The notes beneath the pieces were generated by a model. That model saw only the letters and a program-made list of their open reading frames with translations, did not search any database and was not told the origin of the DNA. A stretch of DNA of 41,299 bases, taken from assembly GCA_012729225.1 (NCBI GenBank), contig JAAYDO010000104.1:1-41299 (forward strand). Direction: 5' to 3'. Of the stretch, positions 34,085-41,299 are shown piece by piece. Positions within the stretch are counted from its first letter, which is position 1; every line of letters begins with the position of its first letter. The stretch comes from Bacteroidales bacterium (GTDB lineage: Bacteria > Bacteroidota > Bacteroidia > Bacteroidales > Bacteroidaceae). The translations under genes were made by a program, and so were the position numbers.

Positions 34085-36106
34085 TTAGAACAATTTGTTT
34101 ACCTGTGTGTAAACGTTTTCAGCTGTGTAGCCAAGTTTCTCGTCAAGCACCTTGTAAGGAGCAGAGAAACCGAATGACTCAAGTCCCCAGATTGTACCTT
34201 CTGCCTCTGGAACTAAGCCGAGGAGGTTTACAGGAAGACCTGCTGTGAGACCGAACTTCTTCACCTCGCGTGGGAGGACAGAGAGTTGATACTCCTTAGA
34301 CTGCTGACGGAAGAGGCCTTCTGATGGAACGCTCACGATGCGAACCTTCTTGCCGTCCTTGCGGAGGAGTTCTGCGCCAGCCACAAGAGTGGAAACCTCT
34401 GAACCTGTAGCAACGAGGATTACATCTGGGTTTTCATCAGAACCTGCTACGATGTAGCCACCTTTTGCTGCCTGACTGTAGTCATTGCCGGCAGGGAGGT
34501 TGTTGATGTTCTGGCGAGAGAGAATGAGAGCAGATGGAGTTTCCATATTCTCCATTGCGAGTTGCCATGCTGCTGTTGTCTCCTGAGCGTCTGCTGGACG
34601 GAGCACGAGCACTGATGGTTTGCCTGAATGGTTCTTGAGTTTCTCCATGAGGCGAATCTGTGCCTCCTGCTCTACAGGCTCATGAGTAGGGCCATCTTCA
34701 CCCACACGGAATGCGTCGTGAGTCCAGATGAACTTGACTGGAAGTTCCATAAGGGCTGCCATACGAACAGCAGGTTTCATGTAGTCAGAGAAAACAAAGA
34801 AAGTACCGCATGCAGGGATGACACCTCCGTGGAGAGCCATACCGATGCAGCAGCAAGCCATAGTGAGCTCTGCCACACCTGCCTGGAAGAATGCTCCAGA
34901 GAAGTCACCCTTTGTGAATGCATGAGTCTTATTCAGGAAACCGTCTGTCTTGTCTGAGTTAGAGAGGTCGGCAGAAGCACAGATCATATTAGGAACTTGT
35001 TCTGCGAGAATGCTAAGACATGCAGCAGATGCTGAACGGGTTGCATCGTTGTCTTTCTGAACACACTTGCTCCAGTCAATCTTTGGCGCCTTGCCGCTGA
35101 ACCAGTCTGCCTGTGCGGCAGCCTTCTCTGGGTTGGCGTCAGCCCAAGCCTTCTCTTCTGCGTAACGCTCTGCACAGATGCTTGCCAACTCTTTTTCACG
35201 GTTGGCGTAGAGAGCCTTCACATCGTCGAAGATCTGGAATGGATTCTCTGGATCACCACCAAGGTTCTTAATAGTGTTGGTGAATGCATCACCACCGAGT
35301 GGAGCACCGTGGGTCTTGCAGTTAGCCTCGTATGAAGAACCGTCTGCCTTGAGTGAGCCTTTACCCATGATACATTTACCAATGATGAGGGTTGGCTTGC
35401 CTTCGACCTTCTGTGCTGCATCAAGTGCCTGACGAATCTGGGCAGCATCGTTACCTATGATTTCAATGACTTCCCAACCGAGTGCGCGATACTTGGCAGC
35501 AGTGTCCTCATTCATGACATCCTTGGTCTCTGTAGAAAGCTGGATGTCGTTTGAGTCGTAGAACATGATGAGATTGTCAAGACCAAGGGTGGCAGCGATG
35601 CGTGCACCGCCTTGTGAGATCTCTTCCTGAATACCACCGTCTGAGATGTAAGCGTAGATAGTCTCTTTAGAGAATGTTGGATTGCCTGTGTGGGCAGCCA
35701 AGAACTTAGCGGCGATAGCAGCACCGATAGCGAACACGTGACCCTGACCAAGAGGACCAGATGTGTTTTCAATGCCACGAGCAATCTCGAATTCAGGGTG
35801 ACCTGTGGTAGGAGCACCCCACTGACGTAGCTGTGCCAACTCTTCGAGGGTGAACTTGCCAGTAAGGCAAAGCTGAGCGTAGAGCATTGGTGCCATGTGG
35901 CCAGGATCGAGGTAAAAGCGGTCACGACCTACCCAAGATGGGTTTTTAGGATCGTATTTGAGATACTCAGAATACAAAACATTGATGAAGTCGGCACCGC
36001 CCATAGCACCTCCTGGGTGACCTGACTTGGCCTTCTCTACTGCACTTGCTGCCAAGATACGAATATTGTCGGCAGCATGATTCAAAACACTAATTGAATT
36101 TGCCAT
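34085..36106 (-). CDS. tkt: Transketolase
   Basis: 673 residues, full length. It moves two-carbon units between pentose and other sugar phosphates with thiamine diphosphate. The N-terminal domain has the GHPG(G)AMG start (AKSGHPGGAMGGADF, about 24-38) and the diphosphate-binding segment SDGGIQEEISQ (about 152-162). The middle domain has WTHDAFRVGEDGPTHEPVEQ (about 465-484). Its place behind araB indicates use in arabinose breakdown: the xylulose 5-phosphate made by AraD is a transketolase substrate. Confidence 0.96.
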   Translation of the reverse strand: MANSISVLNHAADNIRILAASAVEKAKSGHPGGAMGGADFINVLYSEYLKYDPKNPSWVGRDRFYLDPGHMAPMLYAQLCLTGKFTLEELAQLRQWGAPTTGHPEFEIARGIENTSGPLGQGHVFAIGAAIAAKFLAAHTGNPTFSKETIYAYISDGGIQEEISQGGARIAATLGLDNLIMFYDSNDIQLSTETKDVMNEDTAAKYRALGWEVIEIIGNDAAQIRQALDAAQKVEGKPTLIIGKCIMGKGSLKADGSSYEANCKTHGAPLGGDAFTNTIKNLGGDPENPFQIFDDVKALYANREKELASICAERYAEEKAWADANPEKAAAQADWFSGKAPKIDWSKCVQKDNDATRSASAACLSILAEQVPNMICASADLSNSDKTDGFLNKTHAFTKGDFSGAFFQAGVAELTMACCCIGMALHGGVIPACGTFFVFSDYMKPAVRMAALMELPVKFIWTHDAFRVGEDGPTHEPVEQEAQIRLMEKLKNHSGKPSVLVLRPADAQETTAAWQLAMENMETPSALILSRQNINNLPAGNDYSQAAKGGYIVAGSDENPDVILVATGSEVSTLVAGAELLRKDGKKVRIVSVPSEGLFRQQSKEYQLSVLPREVKKFGLTAGLPVNLLGLVPEAEGTIWGLESFGFSAPYKVLDEKLGYTAENVYTQVNKLF

Positions 36107-36155
36107 ATTGTTATATGTGATTAAAAAATAGTTTAATTCCTAATAAATGGGGATA

Positions 36156-36176
36156 GGCGGGGTTGTTGTCCCCGCC
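36156..36176 (-). terminator. GC-rich hairpin between araB and tkt
   Basis: GGCGGGG and CCCCGCC form a 7-bp stem around TTGTTGT, 6 bases past the araB stop, extendable by GGAT/ATCC across a bulge. No T run follows on the minus strand, so it is more likely a partial terminator or RNA stabiliser. Confidence 0.5.
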
Positions 36177-36181
36177 ATCCT

Positions 36182-37816
36182 TTATTTCTTGTTTTTAACA
36201 GCGGCTTGCTCGATAGCAAGACCTGCCTTGTAAACTTCGATGTATTTGTTGAAGCCTTCAACGTCCTCTGGATCTGGAGCAATCTCAACACCTGTATTGC
36301 CTGCAAAGACAACATCCTCAAGCCAGTCTGCAAGGTTCTGCTTCTTGGCATTGTTGATGCAGTAGGATGCAAGGAGCGCAATTCCCCATGCACCACCTTC
36401 GCCTGCTGTCTCCATCACTGAGATAGGGGAGTTGAGGGCTGCTGCAAGAATGCGCTGACCTACAACTGGAGTCTTGAAAAGACCACCGTGACCTGTGATG
36501 CGATCAACCTTGACTTTTTCCTCATTGAAGAGCACGTCGTTTCCAAGCTTAAGTACTGCTACTGTAGCATAGAGGTTGGTGCGGATGAAGTTGGCAAGGT
36601 TGAACTTGTCGTTGGCAGAACGAATGATCATTGGACGTCCATCCTGAAGTCCTGCAACAGGCTCTCCAGAGATGTAGTTGTAGGCGAGTACGCCACCGCA
36701 ATCGGCATGGCCTGTCAGGGCGTGGTTGTAAAGTTTACCATAAATATCATTCATATCTACAGGGATGCCGAGAAGTTCCTGATATTCCTTGAAGAGTTTT
36801 ACCCAAGCATTGATGTCTGAAGTGCAGTTGTTGCAGTGAACCATAGCAACGAGTGATCCGTCTGGTGTTGTCACCATATCAATCATCTCATTAGGTTTTG
36901 AGAGGTCTTTCTCAAGTACAATCATAGAGAATGATGATGTACCTGCTGATACGTTGCCAGTGCGCTGTTTCACAGCATTTGTGGCAACCATACCGGTGCC
37001 TGCATCGCCCTCTGGAGGACAGAGCGGGCAACCACCCTTGAGGTGACCAGAGATGTCAAGGCGATGTGCGCCATGTTCTGTGAGCACACCTGCTGTTTCA
37101 CCTGCTGAGAGGCTCTTGGGAAGAATATCCTCAAGTTTCCATGAGTAACCCTTTGGAGCAACGAGATCATTGAACTTCTTTACCATCTCTGCATTGTATG
37201 ACTTTGTGTCAGGATCAACAGGAATTATACCTGATGCGTCGCCAACACCGAGTACCTTCTCGCCAGTGAGACGCCAGTGGATATAACCAGCGAGGGTGGT
37301 GAGGTAAGTGATGTCACCTACATGCTCCTCACCATTGAGGATGGCTTGATAAAGGTGGGAGATGGACCAACGAAGTGGAATGTTGTAGTTGAATAGTTTG
37401 GAAAGCTCTGCAGCGGCAGCGCCTGTGTTGGTGTTACGCCAAGTACGGAAAGGAACGAGAATCTTCTCTGCTTCACCCGCTGGAGCACCTTTGCTTGCTG
37501 TGCCTGTTGGACCGAATGCCATGTAGCCATGCATCATGGCAGAGATACCGATTGATGCGAGGTTTTCTATTTCACAGTCGTATTCTTTGATTACATTCTT
37601 ACGAAGATCTGCGTATGCGTCTTCGAGGCCGAACCAGATAGCTTCTGTGCTGTAAGTCCAAAGACCATCTACGAGTTGGTTTTCCCACTCGTGGCTACCC
37701 TGTGCGATAGGCTTGTTCTCTTGATCGACGAGAACTGCCTTGATACGGGTAGAGCCAAACTCGATACCGAGAATGGCTTTACCTGTTTCTATTGTTTGCT
37801 TTGCAGTCATGTTCAT
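36182..37816 (-). CDS. araB: FGGY-family carbohydrate kinase, probable L-ribulokinase
   Basis: 544 residues. An N-terminal actin-like ATPase fold opens with AILGIEFGSTRIKAVLVD (about 13-30), with a GxxxGTSSF phosphate segment (GNVSAGTSSFSM, about 287-298) and the second domain GHGGLFKTPVVGQRILAAALN (about 443-463). By sequence it resembles xylulokinase-like FGGY proteins more than E. coli AraB, but its place between araA and tkt indicates L-ribulose as the substrate, as in Bacteroides. ATG 37816 or 37810 may be used. Confidence 0.9.
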   Translation of the reverse strand: MNMTAKQTIETGKAILGIEFGSTRIKAVLVDQENKPIAQGSHEWENQLVDGLWTYSTEAIWFGLEDAYADLRKNVIKEYDCEIENLASIGISAMMHGYMAFGPTGTASKGAPAGEAEKILVPFRTWRNTNTGAAAAELSKLFNYNIPLRWSISHLYQAILNGEEHVGDITYLTTLAGYIHWRLTGEKVLGVGDASGIIPVDPDTKSYNAEMVKKFNDLVAPKGYSWKLEDILPKSLSAGETAGVLTEHGAHRLDISGHLKGGCPLCPPEGDAGTGMVATNAVKQRTGNVSAGTSSFSMIVLEKDLSKPNEMIDMVTTPDGSLVAMVHCNNCTSDINAWVKLFKEYQELLGIPVDMNDIYGKLYNHALTGHADCGGVLAYNYISGEPVAGLQDGRPMIIRSANDKFNLANFIRTNLYATVAVLKLGNDVLFNEEKVKVDRITGHGGLFKTPVVGQRILAAALNSPISVMETAGEGGAWGIALLASYCINNAKKQNLADWLEDVVFAGNTGVEIAPDPEDVEGFNKYIEVYKAGLAIEQAAVKNKK

Positions 37817-37843
37817 CTCTTAACTCTTTAATTGTTTAAATTG

Positions 37844-39379
37844 TTATTTGAGTGCCTTATTGAGCATGAAATAGAGTTCATTGTTGCGTAGAGTCTGCTT
37901 GAAGTCGTAGGTGTTTGTTTCCTTGTTGATCTTCACATACTCAATGCCGAGCATTTCAGCAAAGTCCTCCCAATACTCTTCAGTGATGTCATAAGAGAAT
38001 GCACTGTGATGAGTGCCACCTGCAAGAATCCATGCGCCTGCTCCGATTTCGAATGTAGGCTGAGGAACCCAAAGAGCTGATGCAACAGGAAGGTTTGGCA
38101 TTGGCTTTGGTTCGATGCACTCTACCTCCTGAGAGATAAGACGGAAGCGATTGCCAAGATCTACTACGGTAGCCTTGATGCCACGACCTGTCTTGGAGGT
38201 GAAGACCAAGCGAGCGGTTTGTTGCTTTCGAATACCAATACCGAGGAAGTGCACCTCAAGTGTTGGCTTGTCTGTAGCGATGAGTGGACAAACCTCAAGC
38301 ATGTGGCTCTGGAGACAAGAACTGCGGTCGCCAGCAAAGTTGAGGGTGTAGTCCTCCAAGAAAGAGCATCCTTTAGGCATGCCTTGCTGGATAACCCAAA
38401 GTGTGCGGCAGAGGCATGCTGTCTTCCAGTCTCCCTCTGCACCAAATCCGTAGCCTTCTGCCATCAAGCGTTGAGAAGCAAGGCCTGGAATCTGGTCGAA
38501 ACCTACGAAGTTTGGATCGTTGATGTCTGCATCACCAAGGTCATCGAAGTTTGTGGTGAAAGCAACAGCTCCTTCATCCTTCAACACTCGACGAAGTGCA
38601 ATTTCTGCTTTAGCGGCATTCTTCACCTTCTCCCAATAAACCTCTTCGCCACTTTCGTCAATCTTGATGGTGTATTGTTGTTTGTATTCTTCTACGAGGG
38701 CTTCTGCTTCTGCATCAGTTACTTTCTTGAAGTATTTCATCAATGAAGATACAGGGTAGTAATCTACGTGATAGCCCATACGCTGTTCGAATTCAACACG
38801 GTCACCATCAGTAACAGATACATTGTTCATGTTCATACCGAACATCAAGCAGCGTACGTTCTTGGCATCTGCTACGCCGGCTGCCACACGAGCCCAAACC
38901 GCAATCTTCTGTTGAGTATCTTCGCTCTTCCAGAATCCACAAACCACCTTACGAGACACGCGCATACGTGTGCAGATATGACCAAACTCAATATCTCCAT
39001 GAGCAGACTGGTTGAGGTTCATGAAATCCATGTCGATAGTGTTCCATGGAATTTCTGCATTATACTGAGTGTGGAAGTGGAGGAGAGGCTTCTGGAGAGC
39101 CTGAAGTCCCTTGATCCACATCTTTGCTGGTGAGAATGTATGCATCCATGTGATGACACCAGCACACTTCTCATCGTTGTTTGCCTCCTTCATCACAGCC
39201 TCTACTTCTTTAGAAGAGTTTGCTGTACCTTTATATACTACTTTAATAGGAATAATTCCGCCATTATTGAGGCCATCAACCATTTCTTTAGAGTGAGCAT
39301 CTACAATTTTAACTGTTTCGCCTCCGTAGAGAAGTTGTGCTCCAGTTACCCACCAGAGTTCAAGATTTTCAAAAGCCAT
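37844..39379 (-). CDS. araA: L-arabinose isomerase
   Basis: 511 residues, slightly longer than the E. coli enzyme of 500. It converts L-arabinose to L-ribulose with Mn2+. Early AraA motifs are FWWVTGAQLLYGGE-like (LELWWVTGAQLLYG, about 6-19) and WMHTFSPAKMWIKGL (about 78-92). The metal-binding region lies in GFGAEGDWKTACLC (about 304-317) and near FLEDYTLNF; the last His is in GGTHHSAFS (about 459-467). It is cotranscribed with araB (27 bases apart). Confidence 0.96.
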   Translation of the reverse strand: MAFENLELWWVTGAQLLYGGETVKIVDAHSKEMVDGLNNGGIIPIKVVYKGTANSSKEVEAVMKEANNDEKCAGVITWMHTFSPAKMWIKGLQALQKPLLHFHTQYNAEIPWNTIDMDFMNLNQSAHGDIEFGHICTRMRVSRKVVCGFWKSEDTQQKIAVWARVAAGVADAKNVRCLMFGMNMNNVSVTDGDRVEFEQRMGYHVDYYPVSSLMKYFKKVTDAEAEALVEEYKQQYTIKIDESGEEVYWEKVKNAAKAEIALRRVLKDEGAVAFTTNFDDLGDADINDPNFVGFDQIPGLASQRLMAEGYGFGAEGDWKTACLCRTLWVIQQGMPKGCSFLEDYTLNFAGDRSSCLQSHMLEVCPLIATDKPTLEVHFLGIGIRKQQTARLVFTSKTGRGIKATVVDLGNRFRLISQEVECIEPKPMPNLPVASALWVPQPTFEIGAGAWILAGGTHHSAFSYDITEEYWEDFAEMLGIEYVKINKETNTYDFKQTLRNNELYFMLNKALK

Positions 39380-39519
39380 AATATTAATATTTTATTCGTT
39401 TGTAATTTTCTTTGATTTTACTAATCATTTCATGTGAGTTCGATGAATGTTCTAAACTTTGTTTTGTATGCATTTACTTCTCCAAAAGAGACCTCTTCAT
39501 TGCGATTTCTTTAGATGTT

Positions 39520-39535
39520 TATATCTTCTGATATA
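39520..39535. promoter_or_regulatory. Dyad TATATC-TTCT-GATATA upstream of araA
   Basis: Perfect 6-bp arms with a 4-base centre, 140 bases before the araA ATG. A candidate operator only. Confidence 0.3.
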
Positions 39536-39575
39536 CAATTTGTTATAGTTACTAAAGAATCGACACTGATGGTGG

Positions 39576-39591
39576 TTGAAATGAATTTCAA
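39576..39591. promoter_or_regulatory. Dyad TTGAAAT-GA-ATTTCAA upstream of araA
   Basis: Perfect 7-bp arms with a 2-base centre, overlapping a second inverted pair ATGAA/TTCAT. It is a candidate site for AraR or another regulator between araD and araA; this is inference from position and symmetry. Confidence 0.4.
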
Positions 39592-39682
39592 TTCATGGGT
39601 TGTAGAAGTACACTTGCTTTTAGGGAGAAGTTGATAAGATACGGGTATTGTTGGGTGTGAACTTATCGAACCTGTGGTCTAT

Positions 39683-40393
39683 TTAATGACTCTGACCTTT
39701 CTGGCCATAGTAAGCGTTTGGACCGTGCTTGCGGTTGTAATGCTTTTCAACCAAGAGAGGGTTCATGGTTAAGTTTGGATTAACAGAGAATGTCACAAAT
39801 GCCATCTTTGCACATTGTTCCATCACCTTGGCGTTGTAAACAGCGTTGTCTGGTGAAGTGCCCCATGAGAATGGACCATGGTTCTTTACAAGAACTGCAG
39901 GTGTGTGATCTGGGTTGATTTTACGTGTGTTGATAAATTCGTCCACAATCACGTTTCCTGTTTCAAGTTCGTAAGAGCCTTCTACTTCTGCTTTGGTCAT
40001 ATCACGTGTACATGGGATTTCCTTATAGAAGTAGTCTGCATGAGTCGTTCCAATGTTTGGAATGTCCCTTCCTGCCTGTGCAAATGCTGTTGCATAGGTG
40101 GAGTGAGTATGTACCACGCCTTGAATGTTAGGGAATGCCCTGTAGAGTACGAGGTGGGTTGGGGTATCGGAGGAGGGGTTGAGTTCTCCCTCAACAACCT
40201 TGCCGGTCTCAAGATCCACTACAACCATATCGCTGGCTTTCATCTCATCGTAACTTACTCCTGATGGCTTGATCACTACAAGACCTTTCTCACGATCAAT
40301 ACCTGACACGTTACCCCAGGTGAAGATGACCAATCCTTGTTTTACCAAGTCCAAGTTTGCCTTGAAAACTTTCTTTTTGAGTTCTTCTAACAT
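39683..40393 (-). CDS. araD: L-ribulose-5-phosphate 4-epimerase
   Basis: 236 residues, class II aldolase/epimerase fold. It converts L-ribulose 5-phosphate to D-xylulose 5-phosphate. GNVSGID (about residues 27-33), [10 protein letters not shown] (about 42-51) and the zinc ligands in [14 protein letters not shown] (about 94-107) and the C-terminal His (NHGPFSWG, about 171-178) are present. It lies between araR and araA. Confidence 0.95.
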   Translation of the reverse strand: MLEELKKKVFKANLDLVKQGLVIFTWGNVSGIDREKGLVVIKPSGVSYDEMKASDMVVVDLETGKVVEGELNPSSDTPTHLVLYRAFPNIQGVVHTHSTYATAFAQAGRDIPNIGTTHADYFYKEIPCTRDMTKAEVEGSYELETGNVIVDEFINTRKINPDHTPAVLVKNHGPFSWGTSPDNAVYNAKVMEQCAKMAFVTFSVNPNLTMNPLLVEKHYNRKHGPNAYYGQKGQSH

Positions 40394-40483
40394 ATTCTTG
40401 TCTTTTTATGATATTTCATTTTTTTTATCGTTCTTCATCTGCATTATCCCAAAAGAGCATGACGAAGAGGACGATTTTACTGA

Positions 40484-40508
40484 ATGTTGATTTATATTAT
40501 GTTGATTT
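40484..40508 (-). promoter_or_regulatory. Direct repeat AAATCAACAT x2 before araD
   Basis: Two identical 10-mers on the minus strand with a 15-base period, right behind the araR stop and about 90 bases before the araD ATG. They are possible regulator half-sites. Confidence 0.4.
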
Positions 40509-40509
40509 C

Positions 40510-41148
40510 TTAAATTGTGAATTTATATAGTGTGGCTCCTCGACGTGATGTTCGATCAATCAAGTTGGTTGCCTGTATAAAGTCTTTTTCTGAGATAGAT
40601 CTGCGGAAGTTTCGCTTATCTATAGATGTGCCGAGAATGCTTTCATAGAGTGTTTGAAGCAGACCCAGTGTGAAATATCGGGGCAGAAGATTACTGCCGA
40701 TAGGTTCTGTCTTGATGGTTTTGCCAATCATACGGCGTGCCTTCTGGACCATCTCATTGTGGTCGAAACAGAGGGCGGGTAGTTCATCAACATCTACCCA
40801 TTTTGCGTTATGGATGTCGGAAAGATGCATGTCGTAATTGTCCACATTGATGAGGGCATAATAGACAATGCTGATGACTCGCTCGCCTGGGTCGCGTTCC
40901 ACATCACCAAAGGCGGCAAGTTGTTGCATGTAAACATTGTTAAGACCTGTAAACTCCTTTAAGATGCGCTTGGCTGAGGAATCTACGCTTTCGTTGCTTT
41001 GAACAAAGCCTCCAATCAATGAAAGTTCGCCCATTCCTGGCTCATAGGGACGCTGATGAATCAGCACCTTGAGATGACCATCCTCAAATCCGAAGATGAT
41101 ACAATCTACGGAAATGAGAAACTTGGGATATGAGGTGTATGCTGTCAT
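40510..41148 (-). CDS. araR: NUDIX-type arabinose regulator AraR
   Basis: 212 residues: a NUDIX domain (about 1-140) and a C-terminal winged helix (about 145-212, LPRYFTLGLLQTLYESILG). The Nudix box is degenerate: G47, E53, R61, E65 and G68 remain, but the glutamates expected at 62 and 66 are Ile and Phe, so hydrolysis is unlikely and the domain is expected to bind a ligand. This is the form of the Bacteroides AraR family (NrtR-related), which represses arabinose genes and is released by L-arabinose. Its position between araP and araD supports the assignment. Confidence 0.88.
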   Translation of the reverse strand: MTAYTSYPKFLISVDCIIFGFEDGHLKVLIHQRPYEPGMGELSLIGGFVQSNESVDSSAKRILKEFTGLNNVYMQQLAAFGDVERDPGERVISIVYYALINVDNYDMHLSDIHNAKWVDVDELPALCFDHNEMVQKARRMIGKTIKTEPIGSNLLPRYFTLGLLQTLYESILGTSIDKRNFRRSISEKDFIQATNLIDRTSRRGATLYKFTI

Positions 41149-41169
41149 TGATTGGAGGTTTGAAGTGTT

Positions 41170-41188
41170 ATTATATATTATATATAAT
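41170..41188. promoter_or_regulatory. 19-bp AT-rich palindrome between araP and araR
   Basis: ATTATATAT-T-ATATATAAT is a perfect 9-bp inverted repeat around one base, 22 bases before the araR ATG. It may be an AraR operator or part of a promoter. Confidence 0.4.
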
Positions 41189-41205
41189 GTGTAGGACTGA
41201 TCAAA

Positions 41206-41299
41206 TTACCAGAGAAGAATGTAAAGAACCATTGTAATCACACAGATGCCAAGTGCACCGTATGCATATCCTGATGAAGTCTCGAAGAGAGTAATATCA
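41206..41299 (-). CDS. araP: C-terminal end of a sodium/solute symporter, probable arabinose transporter AraP (partial)
   Basis: 31 codons run to a TAA at 41206-41208: a short polar stretch (DITLFETSSGYAYG) and then one hydrophobic helix (ALGICVITMVLYILLW) ending the protein, as in SSS-family symporters. In Bacteroides the araR neighbour is a sodium/sugar symporter used for L-arabinose. The gene continues beyond the window, so the assignment leans on context. Confidence 0.6.
   Translation of the reverse strand, partial: DITLFETSSGYAYGALGICVITMVLYILLW

Larger units (their letters stand above)
39380..39682. other. araD-araA intergenic region
   Basis: About 300 bases inside the ara cluster. 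It contains the dyads at 39520-39535 and 39576-39591. I see no complete TAnnTTTG promoter on the minus strand and no gene. Confidence 0.6.

Overview
The window looks like chromosomal DNA of a gut or oral Bacteroidales bacterium, most likely Prevotella/Segatella. This rests on Bacteroidetes-type promoter elements (TAnnTTTG) in many intergenic regions, paired DUF6452/DUF6048 genes, DUF4286-ruvC, a surface protein with a C-terminal sorting-like domain, methylmalonyl-CoA mutase subunits for propionate production, and a NUDIX-type AraR arabinose locus like that known in Bacteroides. The species assignment is inference. No phage, IS element, CRISPR array or rRNA was seen.

Layout. 1-8622 is mostly minus-strand housekeeping: M3 peptidase, Crp/Fnr regulator, ApbE flavin transferase, DUF6048, DUF6452, glycosyltransferase, DUF4199, ruvC and DUF4286, followed by tRNA-Thr(CGU). 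8920-16277 is plus strand: a secreted NUC1 nuclease, pyrK-pyrD-(Dna2-like nuclease/helicase) with touching reading frames, and a glucosaminidase-LysM protein. 16557-20396 is minus strand: panC-panD, cysK and metY. 20760-22157 is a secreted protein with two complete PAP2 phosphatase domains. 22630-27403 is a large repeat-containing surface protein split by a frameshift at a run of six G, with a coupled 60-residue protein behind it. A membrane-bound LuxR-type regulator is divergent from it. 29284-33308 holds mutA-mutB. 33577-41299 is a pentose cluster read on the minus strand: araP (end only), araR, araD, araA, araB, tkt, rpiB, so L-arabinose is taken up, isomerised, phosphorylated, epimerised and passed into the non-oxidative pentose phosphate pathway.

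The least explained signal is non-coding. Intergenic regions carry short palindromic cores at helical spacing: 22-bp period arrays at 15102-15179, 28882-28969 and 28990-29099 (the last two nearly in one register), and an 11-bp period repeat at 7645-7677 and 22441-22473. The frameshifted surface protein at a G tract, which is also a -1 slippery heptamer in the correct frame, is the second point of interest.
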